Source: an uncultured Bacteroidaceae bacterium
GTDB lineage: Bacteria > Bacteroidota > Bacteroidia > Bacteroidales > Bacteroidaceae
NCBI GenBank assembly: GCA_944320785.1
Contig: CALUIR010000001.1
Span: 62,001 to 126,000 of the forward strand
Direction: 5' to 3'
Length of the DNA stretch: 64,000 bases
A program made the position numbers and the translations under genes. The number at the start of each line of letters is the position of its first letter. Positions within the stretch are counted from its first letter, which is position 1. The notes beneath the pieces are model-generated. The model worked only from the letters and a program-made list of their open reading frames with translations. It did no database searches and was not told the DNA's origin. Positions 1 through 9,140 of the stretch are shown one piece after another.

Positions 1-578
1 ATGTCTTTCTCGTCCCCAATGACCCAGAATGTGTGGCGGAAGCCGTCACCCGGCGCCACGAAATCGTATTCAGGTTCGGCCGCTGCATACTTCGCCACGA
101 TGGCATCCAATGCCGCATTGTCCGGGTAAGCAAAAAAAACAGGTTCAATGTTGGCATTGTTCACGCGGACATGCTTCATGCGGTCCTCTTCCTTGTCACG
201 GCGCGTCAGTTCATGCTTCTTAATCACGCCGTTCATGTAGTCCGGCACATAGGCACACACGACCAATCCGTATTGCGTTTTGCCGTTCATGGTCTGGGCA
301 TACACATAATAGCAATCCTTTTTGTCCTGCACCAACCACCCTTTGTCCTGGAACTTCTGGAAGTTTTCAGCAGCCTTGGCATACACTCTCTCGTCATGCT
401 CGTCCGTTCCTTCCGGAAAGTCAATCTCCGGCTTGATGATATGATACAATGATTTCTCATTGCCCGTCGCTTCGGCGCGGGCTTCGTCAGAGTTCAACAC
501 GTCATACGGACGGGAAGCGACTTCCTCCACCATTTCTTTCGGCGGACGAATGCCTTTAAAAGGTTTTATTACAGCCAT
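1..578 (-). CDS. DUF1015 family protein (partial, C-terminus off the window)
   Basis: Read on the minus strand, an open frame starts at the ATG at 578 (MAVIKPFKGIRPPKEMVEEV) and runs off the left edge without a stop, so only about the first 192 residues are present. The N-terminus with its I-P-F-K-G-x-R-P pattern and the following S-R-P-Y-D-V-L-N match DUF1015, a protein of unknown biochemical function found across Bacteroidota and Firmicutes. It follows the serA-type gene by only 14 nt and is transcribed with serC and serA, so it probably shares their transcript and may be linked to serine metabolism by association. The family call is confident; no function is claimed. Confidence 0.85.
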   Translation of the reverse strand, partial: MAVIKPFKGIRPPKEMVEEVASRPYDVLNSDEARAEATGNEKSLYHIIKPEIDFPEGTDEHDERVYAKAAENFQKFQDKGWLVQDKKDCYYVYAQTMNGKTQYGLVVCAYVPDYMNGVIKKHELTRRDKEEDRMKHVRVNNANIEPVFFAYPDNAALDAIVAKYAAAEPEYDFVAPGDGFRHTFWVIGDEKD

Positions 579-592
579 TTCATGTATCAGAT

Positions 593-1519
593 TTAGAGTT
601 TGGCGTTTACACGGAACTTCTCACATCCTTCGGTGAAGTAACCCACAATCTGCTTGGCCGCAGCAATGCCTGCATTGATGTTGGCCTCTGCAGTCTGTGC
701 GCCCATCTTCTTGGGAGTAGAAAAATACCTTCCTTCCAATTGGGAGAATCCGGCATGGTTCACCGGCATGATGTCCGTGACATACTTCAAGTCCGTGCGT
801 TCTTCCATCAGTTTCAGCAGTCCGGCCTCGTCAATCACCTCTTTGCGGGCTGTGTTGACCAGCAGGCCGCCTTTCGGCATCTTCCCGACCAGGTCATAGC
901 CGATGGAGTTTCTCGTCTCTGCCGTGGCCGGAATGTGCAACGACACGACTTGGCACGTGGCATACAATTCTTCTGCGGAATCCAGCGCCTTCACGCCGTC
1001 TTTCTCCATTACCTCCTTCGGGCAGAAAGCGTCGTAAGCATAGATTTCCATGCCAAAGCCTTTTGCAATGCGGGCCACGTTGCGCCCTACGTTGCCATAA
1101 GCATGGATACCCAGCTTCTTCCCTTTCAATTCCGTGCCGGAAGTGCCGTTATAGAAGTTGCGCACGGCCATGACCATCAAGCCAAATGCCAGTTCGGCCA
1201 CAGCGTTGGAGTTTTGCCCCGGCGTGTTCATCACACAAACATTGTGAGCGGTTGCAGCGGCCAAATCCACATTATCATAACCAGCCCCTGCCCGTACCAC
1301 AATCTTCAATTGCCGGGCAGCATCCAAGACTTCCGCGTCCACCACGTCGCTACGGATAATCAAAGCATCCGCCTCTTTCACGGCTTCCAACAGTTTTGCT
1401 TTCTCTCCGTATTTTTCCAACAACGCCAGTTCATAGCCTGCTGCTTCTACTTCTTTACGAATGCCATCTACCGCCACTTTGGCAAAAGGTTTATCTGTGG
1501 CTACCAATATTCTTTTCAT
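593..1519 (-). CDS. serA: D-3-phosphoglycerate dehydrogenase, short form
   Basis: This 308-residue NAD-dependent 2-hydroxyacid dehydrogenase should oxidise 3-phosphoglycerate to 3-phosphohydroxypyruvate, the first step of serine synthesis. The Rossmann motif GIHAYGNVGRNVAR lies near residues 134-147, the GAGYDNVDL substrate-loop motif near 78-86, and the catalytic Arg (NTAR) and His (PVNHAG) regions follow in the expected order. It has no C-terminal ACT domain, so the serine-feedback module of long SerA proteins is absent, as is usual in Bacteroidales. It sits 55 nt downstream of serC in the same orientation, which fixes the pathway better than the fold alone, since related dehydrogenases act on other hydroxyacids. 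Confidence 0.93.
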   Translation of the reverse strand: MKRILVATDKPFAKVAVDGIRKEVEAAGYELALLEKYGEKAKLLEAVKEADALIIRSDVVDAEVLDAARQLKIVVRAGAGYDNVDLAAATAHNVCVMNTPGQNSNAVAELAFGLMVMAVRNFYNGTSGTELKGKKLGIHAYGNVGRNVARIAKGFGMEIYAYDAFCPKEVMEKDGVKALDSAEELYATCQVVSLHIPATAETRNSIGYDLVGKMPKGGLLVNTARKEVIDEAGLLKLMEERTDLKYVTDIMPVNHAGFSQLEGRYFSTPKKMGAQTAEANINAGIAAAKQIVGYFTEGCEKFRVNAKL

Positions 1520-1574
1520 GACTTTTTCATTTTAACCGAAGAAAGGGGAATGCCGCCTTTCTCCTTTATTATAC

Positions 1575-2645
1575 TTAATGTGCTTTCTCAAACTCCTGCA
1601 TGCAGCCAATCAAAGCCTGCACACTTTCTTTCGGCAACGCGTTGTAGCAGGATGCGCGGAAACCGCCCACCGAACGATGCCCCTTGATGCCGACCATGCC
1701 CCTTTCTGTGGCAAACTTCAGGAAGTCAGCTTCCAAGTCCTTGTATTCATCCTTCATGACAAAGCAGATGTTCATGTAAGAACGGTCGCCCTTGTCAGTC
1801 ACGGTGCCACGGAACAAGCGGTTACGGTCAATCTCCGCATAAAGCATGTCGGCTCTTTCCTTGGCACGGCGCGCCATTTCCTCCACGCCTCCTTGCGCTT
1901 TCAGCCAACGCAACGTTTGCAACGCTGCATAAATGGGAACGACAGGAGGGGTGTTGAACATGGAGCCGCCATCGATATGGGTCTGATAGTTCAGCATCGT
2001 CGGGATATAGCGTGAGACTTTGCCCACCGCATCGTTTTTCACAATAACAAAAGTCACACCGGCAGGTGCCAGATTTTTCTGTGCGCCGCCATAGATGCAT
2101 ATATACTTAGAGATGTCCACCGGACGGGAGAAGATGTCGGACGACATGTCGGCAATCATCGGCACCGGGGAATCAAGATCCTCGTGCAGTTCCGTCCCGT
2201 AAATCGTGTTGTTGGTCGTGACATGGAAGTAGTCGGCATCCGCCGGAACCGTGTAACCTTTTGGAATATAGGTGAAATTATCAGCAGCAGAAGATGCCAC
2301 TTCCACCACTTCGCCAAATGCTTTGGCTTCCTTGATGGCTTTCTTCGCCCAAGTGCCTGTATTCAGATAAGCAGCTTTCTTTTCCAAGAAATTATAAGGA
2401 ACCATGCAAAATTCCAAGCTGGCACCACCGCCCAAGAACAAGACAGAATATCCTTCCGGAATATTCAACAGTTCCTTGAACAAAGCCACCGCTTCATCCA
2501 CGACCGGCTGAAAGTCTTTCGCCCGATGGCTTATTTCCATTAACGACAAGCCGGAGCCGTTGTAATCCAAAATAGCCTGAGCCGTTTTCTCAATCACCTC
2601 ACGCGGCAAGATAGATGGTCCCGCATTGAAATTGTGCTTTTTCAT
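1575..2645 (-). CDS. serC: Phosphoserine aminotransferase
   Basis: A 356-residue class V PLP aminotransferase. It should convert 3-phosphohydroxypyruvate and glutamate to phosphoserine, the second step of serine synthesis; the family also acts in the pyridoxine pathway. The start [14 protein letters not shown] is the characteristic SerC N-terminus (FNAGPs.LP), and the Schiff-base lysine lies in [12 protein letters not shown]. Length is normal for the family. It is the first gene of a minus-strand operon serC-serA-DUF1015. The 290-bp region upstream is shared with the divergent holin-like gene. I could not find a good TAnnTTTG promoter for serC there. Confidence 0.96.
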   Translation of the reverse strand: MKKHNFNAGPSILPREVIEKTAQAILDYNGSGLSLMEISHRAKDFQPVVDEAVALFKELLNIPEGYSVLFLGGGASLEFCMVPYNFLEKKAAYLNTGTWAKKAIKEAKAFGEVVEVASSAADNFTYIPKGYTVPADADYFHVTTNNTIYGTELHEDLDSPVPMIADMSSDIFSRPVDISKYICIYGGAQKNLAPAGVTFVIVKNDAVGKVSRYIPTMLNYQTHIDGGSMFNTPPVVPIYAALQTLRWLKAQGGVEEMARRAKERADMLYAEIDRNRLFRGTVTDKGDRSYMNICFVMKDEYKDLEADFLKFATERGMVGIKGHRSVGGFRASCYNALPKESVQALIGCMQEFEKAH

Positions 2646-2858
2646 TTCTTACTCTATTTGTAGTTAAACAATTATTAATTTTGCCTTGGGGATTTCTCCT
2701 TTTCCGAAGACAATGCGAATTTAGGAATAAAATCCATTCCGCCCAACAAAAAAGCGTCAAAATTGATTTTTGGCGAGCAAATTTCTTTTCTGCACCTGAA
2801 AAACAGCCTTTTCACTTTCATTTTGCTCATTCTTATGCAAAATATTCCCAAATATCCA

Positions 2859-2888
2859 TTGCTTTTCCATTCTTTTTTCCTAACTTTA
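2859..2888 (+). promoter_or_regulatory. Predicted primary-sigma promoter of the holin-like gene
   Basis: A TTG at 2859-2861 is followed after 19 bp by TAACTTTA (2881-2888), which differs from the Bacteroidales -7 consensus TAnnTTTG only in its last base. The start codon is 49 bp downstream. The rest of the 2646-2937 gap is AT-rich and shows no other feature I can support. Confidence 0.5.
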
Positions 2889-2937
2889 CCCTCAGAAGGA
2901 AACACATATTACTGAATAAGCCTAAAAGAGTATTGCC

Positions 2938-3279
2938 ATGAAACTGTTTGCCAACTTTGCATTATCCGTCATTGCCGCTTTCATTGCGCTCCTGCTTCTC
3001 CCCGGTTTAGGAATCTCACAATACGCCATTGCCGTATTCATCGCACTGGCCATCGGATTAGCCAACATCAGCATCAAACCACTGCTCCTCATCCTGTCCA
3101 TTATCCCTACTTTCACGACCATCGTGCTGGCTCTTTTCTTCTTCAACGGGATCATCATCGTGTTGTCTGACTGGCTGATAGAAGGATTCACCGCTGAAGG
3201 AACCGGCTACGTCATCCTGTTCAGCGGCGTAGTGGCTGTGGCCAACTGGGGCATACACCGCCTGCTCTGGAAGAAATGA
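2938..3279 (+). CDS. Small membrane protein of the phage-holin-4-like family
   Basis: This 113-residue protein is almost wholly hydrophobic. Three or four transmembrane segments span about residues 4-28, 29-45, 48-75 and 88-108, and it ends in a basic WKK tail. The pattern G-L-x-N-x-x-I-K-P-L-L with two following hydrophobic hairpins matches the PF04020 family, named phage holin family 4_2. In chromosomes these are ordinary small inner-membrane proteins with no shown lysis role. No phage genes are nearby, so a real holin function is unlikely. It stands alone between serC (divergent) and the outer-membrane barrel gene. Confidence 0.75.
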   Translation: MKLFANFALSVIAAFIALLLLPGLGISQYAIAVFIALAIGLANISIKPLLLILSIIPTFTTIVLALFFFNGIIIVLSDWLIEGFTAEGTGYVILFSGVVAVANWGIHRLLWKK

Positions 3280-3367
3280 CGCGCACGCGACATTTTACTT
3301 ATACTTTGTTAAAGATGAAAACCGAATGCGATAAATTAGTTTTCTTTGTAAGAAATTTCAAACAGCC

Positions 3368-4591
3368 ATGCGCATCCGCCTTTTCAAATATCTCTTTTTG
3401 GGCATTGCCCTCGCATGCAGCCATGCCGTCCTGGCAATTACGCCTATCAGCAATGACACGCTGCCGCAGGCAAGCAAGAAAGAGCAACGCCAAGCCAAAC
3501 GGGCGCTGAAGAAAGAGCGGAACAAGAACCGGAATTTCCACTACAACATATTAGGCGGTCCCAGCTATTCACCGGATTACGGGTTGCTGGTAGGCGGAAA
3601 CATGCTAATGACTTTCAGCACCTCCCCCAAAGACAAAGAGTTGCCGCGTTCCGTGCTGCCCGTAGCCATGGCCTTCATCTTCAAAGGCGGACTAAATCTG
3701 CAAACCCGCCCCCAACTGTTTTTCAAGGAAGACCGTTTCCGCATCTTCGGACAATTGTTGTACAAGAACACGGCTGAAAATTTTTATGGCATCGGCTATT
3801 CCACCAACAAGAATTATGCAAGAGGAGAAGGATCCAGCCTATACAAATACAGCGGATTCCAAATCAATCCGCAATTCCTGTTCCGCATCGGGGAAAGCGA
3901 TTTCTTCGTAGGCCCGCAAATAGACTTGAACTTGGACAAAATCATGAAACCTGCCGCAGGCATCATCGCCAATCCCGACTATGTGCTTGCCGGAGGAAAC
4001 GCCGATGGATACAAACGCTTCAGTTCCGGACTCGGCATCATGGCTTCGTATGACACAAGGGATGTTCCGGCCAATGCCTACAAAGGCATTTATATGAACC
4101 TGCAAGCCAGCTTCTACCACAAAATATTAGGGAGCGACAACAATTTTTACCAACTGCTTTTAGACTACCGGCAATACAAATCCGTGGGAGAAAGGAAAAC
4201 CTTCGCTTGGACCGTGCAAAGCAAGAACGTATTCGGCGATGTTCCCCTCAACAAATATGCTTTGAGCGGCACACCATTTGACCTGAGAGGGTACTACATG
4301 GGGCAATACCGCGACAAGACGTCTCATGTGGTCATCGCCGAATACCGCCAAATGATTAACACAGACCAAGGCAACTTCATAAAAAAGATGTTGCACCATC
4401 TTGGCTTTGCCGTGTGGGGAGGATGCGGGTTCATGGGTCCCAACCCCGTGAAATTAGAAGGAGTGTTGCCCAACTTCGGCGCAGGAATCCGAATAGAAGT
4501 GCAACCGAGGATGAACATCCGTTTCGATTTCGGGCGAAACGTCGTGAACAAACAGAACCTTTTCTATTTCAACGTGACCGAAGCCTTCTGA
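3368..4591 (+). CDS. BamA/TamA-type outer-membrane beta-barrel protein
   Basis: This 407-residue protein has a signal peptide (cleavage near residue 23, after HAVLA) and a short basic linker rich in Lys/Arg/Gln (about residues 35-58). The rest looks like the C-terminal barrel of the Omp85 / surface-antigen D15 superfamily, with alternating amphipathic strands, GxxPFDLRGYYxGQYRDK near residues 305-322, and a final strand ending in Phe (NVTEAF). No POTRA domains are present, so it resembles the POTRA-less barrels often called BamA/TamA family proteins in Bacteroidota rather than the essential assembly factor. The substrate is unknown. The ATG at 3368 was chosen because it gives a normal signal peptide. 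Confidence 0.8.
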   Translation: MRIRLFKYLFLGIALACSHAVLAITPISNDTLPQASKKEQRQAKRALKKERNKNRNFHYNILGGPSYSPDYGLLVGGNMLMTFSTSPKDKELPRSVLPVAMAFIFKGGLNLQTRPQLFFKEDRFRIFGQLLYKNTAENFYGIGYSTNKNYARGEGSSLYKYSGFQINPQFLFRIGESDFFVGPQIDLNLDKIMKPAAGIIANPDYVLAGGNADGYKRFSSGLGIMASYDTRDVPANAYKGIYMNLQASFYHKILGSDNNFYQLLLDYRQYKSVGERKTFAWTVQSKNVFGDVPLNKYALSGTPFDLRGYYMGQYRDKTSHVVIAEYRQMINTDQGNFIKKMLHHLGFAVWGGCGFMGPNPVKLEGVLPNFGAGIRIEVQPRMNIRFDFGRNVVNKQNLFYFNVTEAF

Positions 4592-4657
4592 AAAAAAGCC
4601 TGGAAACCTTTTCCCGACACAAAATCACTTTCTTTCCCACAAATCCCGGAAAGTATA

Positions 4658-4687
4658 TTGCATGCTACTGATTATTTCATACCTTTG
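4658..4687 (+). promoter_or_regulatory. Predicted primary-sigma promoter of prsA
   Basis: A TTG at 4658-4660 and a perfect TACCTTTG (TAnnTTTG) at 4680-4687 are separated by 19 bp, the preferred spacing for the Bacteroidales housekeeping sigma factor. The prsA start codon is 47 bp downstream. It shows that prsA can be transcribed independently of the barrel gene before it. Confidence 0.75.
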
Positions 4688-4734
4688 TAGTCAAATTAAC
4701 ATTTATACATATATAGATAATCTCTATTACAAAG

Positions 4735-5673
4735 ATGAGCAAAAAAGCACCTTTCATGGTATTCTCCGGAACCAAATCCAGATACCTAGCTGAAAAAATC
4801 TGCAAAAGCCTTGATTGTGAAATGGGAAACATGAATATCATGCATTTTGCAGACGGGGAATTTGCCGTTTCCTATGAAGAATCTATCAGAGGCTCACACG
4901 TGTTCTTGGTTCAATCCACCTTCCCGAACTCCGACAACTTGATGGAACTGTTGCTCATGATTGATGCAGCCAAAAGGGCATCAGCCAAAAGCATTGTTGC
5001 CGTCATCCCCTATTTCGGCTGGGCGCGCCAAGACCGGAAAGACAAGCCCCGTGTGTCCATTGGAGCAAAATTGGTGGCAGACCTGTTAAGTGTGGCCGGC
5101 ATTGACCGTTTGATTACCATGGATTTGCATGCCGACCAGATACAAGGCTTCTTTGATGTGCCGGTGGACCATTTGTATGCATCTGCTGTCTTTTTGCCCT
5201 ACATAGAATCCCTTCATTTAGACAACCTGGTAATTGCCGCACCAGATGTGGGCGGTTCAAAACGTGCCAGCACATATTCAAAATACTTAGACGTGCCTTT
5301 GGTGCTTTGCAACAAGTCACGTGAAAAAGCCAATGTGGTGGCTTCCATGCAAGTAATCGGCGACGTGAAAGGGAAAAACGTCGTGCTGATTGATGACATT
5401 GTGGACACGGCAGGCACCATCACCAAAGCAGCCAACATCATGCTTGAAACAGGCGCCTTATCAGTAAGAGCCATTGCCTCACACTGCGTCATGTCGGATC
5501 CGGCAAGTGAAAGGATACAAGATTCCGCATTGGAAGAAATCGTATTTACCGACAGCATCCCCTACACGCACAAATGCGCAAAAGTGAAGCAACTGACCAT
5601 CGCGGATCTTTTTGCCGAAACCATACGGCGCGTGGTCAACAACGAATCCATCAGTTCGCAATACATCATATAA
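4735..5673 (+). CDS. prsA: Ribose-phosphate pyrophosphokinase (PRPP synthetase)
   Basis: A 312-residue cytosolic enzyme that transfers pyrophosphate from ATP to ribose-5-phosphate, giving PRPP for nucleotide, His and Trp synthesis. Clear family motifs are FADGEFAVSYEESIRG near residues 41-56, the catalytic flexible-loop region with YFGWARQDRKDKPRVSIGAK, the DLHADQIQGFFDVPVDHL segment and the PRPP-binding loop VLIDDIVDTAGTI. Length and domain pair (two type-I phosphoribosyltransferase folds) are normal. It has its own promoter and ends 20 bp before a strong bidirectional terminator, so it is probably monocistronic. Confidence 0.97.
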   Translation: MSKKAPFMVFSGTKSRYLAEKICKSLDCEMGNMNIMHFADGEFAVSYEESIRGSHVFLVQSTFPNSDNLMELLLMIDAAKRASAKSIVAVIPYFGWARQDRKDKPRVSIGAKLVADLLSVAGIDRLITMDLHADQIQGFFDVPVDHLYASAVFLPYIESLHLDNLVIAAPDVGGSKRASTYSKYLDVPLVLCNKSREKANVVASMQVIGDVKGKNVVLIDDIVDTAGTITKAANIMLETGALSVRAIASHCVMSDPASERIQDSALEEIVFTDSIPYTHKCAKVKQLTIADLFAETIRRVVNNESISSQYII

Positions 5674-5693
5674 CATAAAGCAGAAAAGCCACG

Positions 5694-5725
5694 AAAAAAG
5701 GCGGATTTGGAAATCCGCCTTTTTT
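5694..5725. terminator. Bidirectional rho-independent terminator between prsA and glgB
   Basis: A perfect inverted repeat (AAAAAAGGCGGATTT, two-base loop GG, then its complement) gives a GC-containing stem flanked by A6 on one side and T6 on the other. It therefore ends with a T-run on both strands. It lies between the convergent prsA (plus) and glgB (minus) and probably serves both. Confidence 0.92.
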
Positions 5726-5746
5726 CATACACGAAAGACATCAAGG

Positions 5747-7759
5747 TCACTTCACTTTCTTCAAAACAAGAGCCGTACGCGCCGGCACATACAACTTCAG
5801 CCATTCTTTCTTTTCTTTCTTGTAAAGCGGGTCGGACAATGTGAAATGCTTCACTGTGTCATCAGAAAAACCATACCCGCCAAACTTCACCGCATCCGTA
5901 TTCAACACGACCTCATAAGTGCCAGGAGCAACCAAAAATCCATAATCCGTGAACGACTGCACGGGATTGAAGTTGAACACAAATATCAAATCCTTCCTGC
6001 GGTAAGCCAAAATCTGGTCACCGTCATTATGCCAAATCTCCACTACATCGGTCTTCTCAAATCCTTTCACACTCTTGATGACCTGCAACATTTCTTTGTC
6101 GAAATCACCAAGATAATGGTAAGCCAGATTCTTATTGTCCACCAAACTCCACTGGCGACGGGCATACTTATACGACCAATGATTGCCTTCGCGCGGAAAA
6201 TCAATCCACTCAGGATGTCCAAACTCATTTCCCATGAAATTCAGATACCCCCCATTCATCGTAGAAGCTGTCACCAGACGAATCATTTTATGCAATGCAA
6301 TGCCCCGATGCACGGTATAATTTTCATCACCTTTCTGCATATGCCAGTACATGTCGGCATCTATCAGTCTGAAAATAATTGTTTTATCGCCGACAAGCGC
6401 CTGGTCATGACTTTCCGCATACGAAATGGTCTTTTCATCCTTACGACGGTTCGTCACTTCCCAGAATATGCTGGAAGGCTTCCAGTCCTCATCAATCTTT
6501 TCCTTGATGGTCTTAATCCAGTAATCGGGGATGTTCATGGCCATACGGTAGTCAAACCCATACCCTCCATCCTCAAACTTGGAGGCCAGCCCCGGCATGC
6601 CGGACACTTCTTCTGCAATTGTGATGGCTCTCGGATTGACCTGATGAATCATTTTGTTGACCAACGTCAAATAGCAAATGGCATTGTCATCCTGATGGCC
6701 ATTGAAATAATCGTTGTAATTGCAAAAGGCTTCGCCCAAACCATGGCTGTAATACAACATCGAAGTGACTCCATCAAAACGGAAACCGTCAAACTTGAAT
6801 TCCTCTAACCAATATTTGCAATTGGACATCAGGAAATGCAGCACTTCATTCTTCCCGTAATCAAAACAAAGGGAATCCCACGCCGGATGCTCATGACGAT
6901 CGCCCGGATAGAAATATTGGTCCGGGTCGCCGGCAAAATTGCCCAAGCCTTCCACCTGGTTCTTCACCGCATGCGAATGAACGATGTCCATAATGACAGC
7001 CAATCCCATGCCATGCGCCTCATCAATCAACTGCTTCAACTCGTCAGGCGTGCCGAAACGGGAAGACGGCGCAAAGAAACTGGACACATGATAACCGAAA
7101 CTTCCGTAATATGGATGCTCCTGAATGGCCATAATCTGAATGCAATTGTAACCATCCGCCACAACGCGCGGCAGAATCTTCTCGCGGAACTCATTATACG
7201 TCCCTACTTTCTCTTCCTCCTGCGCCATGCCAATGTGGCACTCATAGATAAGCAAAGGGTCGGTATGGGGGCGGAATGCTTTCTTCTTGAATTTGTAAGG
7301 TTTCTCAGGATTCCACACCTGCGCGCTGAATATCTTGGTCTGCTCATCCTGCACGACACGGGTTGCCCATGCCGGAATCCGTTCTCCCTGTCCTCCGTCC
7401 CAATACACATGCAACTTGTAAAGGTCGCCATGATGCAAATCCTTTTCTTTCAGTTTGATTTCCCAATTGCCATTGTCAATGCGTTTCAAGGCGTATTTTT
7501 CATTTTCTTCCCAATGATTAAAATCACCCACCAGATAAATATGGGTTGCATGGGGCGCCCACTCCCTGAACACCCATCCTTTATCTGTATGATGCAGGCC
7601 GAAATACAAATGCCCTGAAGCAAAGTCGGACAACGCCATCTTTCCCCCACCGGTCAGTTCTGCTTCCTTATCCAACGCATGCTGGTGACGTCCGGCAATC
7701 GCAGTCTCGTAAGGCTCCAGCCAAGGGTCATTTTTAATGATACCTAACGTCTTTTCCAT
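5747..7759 (-). CDS. glgB: 1,4-alpha-glucan branching enzyme (GH13)
   Basis: This 670-residue glycogen branching enzyme should cut alpha-1,4 glucan chains and re-attach them by alpha-1,6 links. An N-terminal CBM48-like sandwich (about residues 55-155, with FREWAPHATHIYLVGDFNHW) is followed by a GH13 barrel carrying the expected catalytic sites: DGFRFDGVTSML (nucleophile Asp), ITIAEEVSGMP (acid/base Glu) and YAESHDQALVGDKT (third Asp). A C-terminal beta domain ends in ARTALVLKKVK. The shape resembles eukaryote-like branching enzymes common in Bacteroidota. It is the last gene of a minus-strand operon with yhcH-like and DUF2461 genes, 12 nt after the former. Confidence 0.95.
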   Translation of the reverse strand: MEKTLGIIKNDPWLEPYETAIAGRHQHALDKEAELTGGGKMALSDFASGHLYFGLHHTDKGWVFREWAPHATHIYLVGDFNHWEENEKYALKRIDNGNWEIKLKEKDLHHGDLYKLHVYWDGGQGERIPAWATRVVQDEQTKIFSAQVWNPEKPYKFKKKAFRPHTDPLLIYECHIGMAQEEEKVGTYNEFREKILPRVVADGYNCIQIMAIQEHPYYGSFGYHVSSFFAPSSRFGTPDELKQLIDEAHGMGLAVIMDIVHSHAVKNQVEGLGNFAGDPDQYFYPGDRHEHPAWDSLCFDYGKNEVLHFLMSNCKYWLEEFKFDGFRFDGVTSMLYYSHGLGEAFCNYNDYFNGHQDDNAICYLTLVNKMIHQVNPRAITIAEEVSGMPGLASKFEDGGYGFDYRMAMNIPDYWIKTIKEKIDEDWKPSSIFWEVTNRRKDEKTISYAESHDQALVGDKTIIFRLIDADMYWHMQKGDENYTVHRGIALHKMIRLVTASTMNGGYLNFMGNEFGHPEWIDFPREGNHWSYKYARRQWSLVDNKNLAYHYLGDFDKEMLQVIKSVKGFEKTDVVEIWHNDGDQILAYRRKDLIFVFNFNPVQSFTDYGFLVAPGTYEVVLNTDAVKFGGYGFSDDTVKHFTLSDPLYKKEKKEWLKLYVPARTALVLKKVK

Positions 7760-7771
7760 GATACAGGCATT

Positions 7772-8227
7772 TTAATGTTTAGCCAGCACTTTGACAATCA
7801 CTTTCTTCACACCTGTGTCCGTCACTCCCGGAGCATGCCCGTCTTCCGGGAAAAAGATGGCAAACATGCCCGGCTTCACAATAACATAACTTTCTGCCAA
7901 ACGTCCTTCCTCGTACAGCGTGATATCTTTCTCCGCATTGTATTCAGCCTGCGGAAGGTCAACAGCCGGCGTATAGCCCATTATTTCCGTACCGGACAAC
8001 GGTATTTGGATGTCGATAAAATCCCTATGCGTCTCCAGTTTGGCCTGTTCTTTGGTTTTGGGCTTCGTTTGGGATACATTCACACGAAGGTCTTTGCCCT
8101 TCAATTCCAATTTCGTGCCTGCTTCCAAAGCATTCAGGTCTGCAGACTTCAAATATTCAACGGCCTGCGCAAACAACGGGTTCAAAGCCACATACTTCTC
8201 TAAATTCTCAAGTTTGTCCACTATCAT
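7772..8227 (-). CDS. YhcH/YjgK/YiaL (DUF386) family protein
   Basis: A 151-residue cupin-like protein with the DUF386 signature: RDFIDIQIPLSGTEIMGY near residues 68-85, an FFPEDGHAPGV motif whose acidic and His residues probably bind metal, and KKVIVKVLAKH at the end. Family members are linked to sugar catabolism (YiaL, EbgC and a proposed sialic-acid role for YhcH), but the reaction is not settled. It lies 28 nt after the DUF2461 gene and 12 nt before glgB, so it should be co-transcribed with a carbohydrate-storage enzyme. Confidence 0.88.
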   Translation of the reverse strand: MIVDKLENLEKYVALNPLFAQAVEYLKSADLNALEAGTKLELKGKDLRVNVSQTKPKTKEQAKLETHRDFIDIQIPLSGTEIMGYTPAVDLPQAEYNAEKDITLYEEGRLAESYVIVKPGMFAIFFPEDGHAPGVTDTGVKKVIVKVLAKH

Positions 8228-8255
8228 ATCCTTACGTTTTTAATTGTGAATATCC

Positions 8256-8927
8256 TTATTCTATAAAATCATCTATTGTATAATTCATAAAGTCGGCAAA
8301 ACGTTTCAACTGCCGAAACACGGTTTCCGTCTTGTCAAGGAAATCCGACGCAAGGAAAAAATCGTCCGGTACGTGGCAAGTGCATGTATAATCCTTGCAT
8401 TTCAGATAATCCATGTAAGGAAAATCTTTGGGAAACCCTTTGGGTGCTGTTTTCAAGAACGTTTCCCCTATTACGGGAAAGTATTGCCTGAACTGAGGGT
8501 CTTCTACAATCCCACGGTATTCGTCAATATTGTCGTACACAGATTGGCGGACGGCTTTCAACACCTTAGGTTCCAAGCAGTAGCCTCCTCCTGCCAACAT
8601 GCAATGGCCATTCTCCAAATGCACGTAATAACCACAATGGTCGGATTTCTTTCCCTTCGCATTGATGTAACCGCCGAAATGGGTCTTGTAAGGAGTCTTG
8701 TCCGGCGAGAAACGTGTGTCGCGATAAATGCGGTAAGTGCAATCCTTGGCTTGGATGCCCCGCACCGATTCATCGAACGCGGCAATGCGGACTATCACGC
8801 CTGTCAACAAAAGGTCAAAATCTGCTTGTGCTTGTTTATACCAATCCTTATGCGCGTTAAACCATTCCCTGTCATTATGGCGGGAAAGCTCACGCAGGAA
8901 TTGAAATATAGCGGCTACATCCATCAC
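8256..8927 (-). CDS. DUF2461 domain-containing protein (TIGR02453-like)
   Basis: This 223-residue soluble protein starts with FLRELSRHNDREWFNAHKDWY, followed by TYRIYRDTRFSPDKTPYKTH and GYYVHLENGHCMLAGGGY. These are the conserved blocks of DUF2461, widespread in Bacteroidota and Actinobacteria and of unknown function. It is the first gene of the operon DUF2461-yhcH-glgB and has a well-formed promoter immediately upstream. The conserved charged residues suggest an enzyme, but no reaction can be assigned. Confidence 0.88.
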   Translation of the reverse strand: MMDVAAIFQFLRELSRHNDREWFNAHKDWYKQAQADFDLLLTGVIVRIAAFDESVRGIQAKDCTYRIYRDTRFSPDKTPYKTHFGGYINAKGKKSDHCGYYVHLENGHCMLAGGGYCLEPKVLKAVRQSVYDNIDEYRGIVEDPQFRQYFPVIGETFLKTAPKGFPKDFPYMDYLKCKDYTCTCHVPDDFFLASDFLDKTETVFRQLKRFADFMNYTIDDFIE

Positions 8928-8945
8928 TTCCGTATTTTAGTCTCA

Positions 8946-8975
8946 CAAACATACAAAATATTTCAATTATTGCAA
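8946..8975 (-). promoter_or_regulatory. Predicted promoter of the DUF2461-yhcH-glgB operon
   Basis: On the minus strand a TTG (plus-strand 8973-8975) and a perfect TATGTTTG (8946-8953) are separated by 19 bp. The start codon is 18 bp beyond the -7 box, leaving a very short leader. Confidence 0.75.
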
Positions 8976-9087
8976 CGGATTGGCCTTAAAAATAAGATTT
9001 TCCCGATGAAAAATAAATGGCACAAGGCAAACCGCAATCGCCTGTACAATAAAGTCCAAGCGCCTTTGCCACTTTTTTAGCGGAAAG

Positions 9088-9120
9088 TTGCAGCATCTAA
9101 AGCAAAACCCCATATATTTG
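9088..9120 (+). promoter_or_regulatory. Predicted promoter of the Sel1-repeat gene
   Basis: TTG at 9088-9090 and a perfect -7 box TATATTTG at 9113-9120 are spaced 22 bp apart, slightly longer than ideal. The start codon is 20 bp downstream. It is divergent from the DUF2461 operon promoter about 115 bp away. Confidence 0.6.
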
Positions 9121-9140
9121 CAGGGACAATATTTATCACC

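Noticed and set aside
2938..3279. Prophage remnant suggested by the holin-like family name
   Set aside because: No other phage gene, attachment site or tRNA is nearby; this family is a common chromosomal membrane protein.
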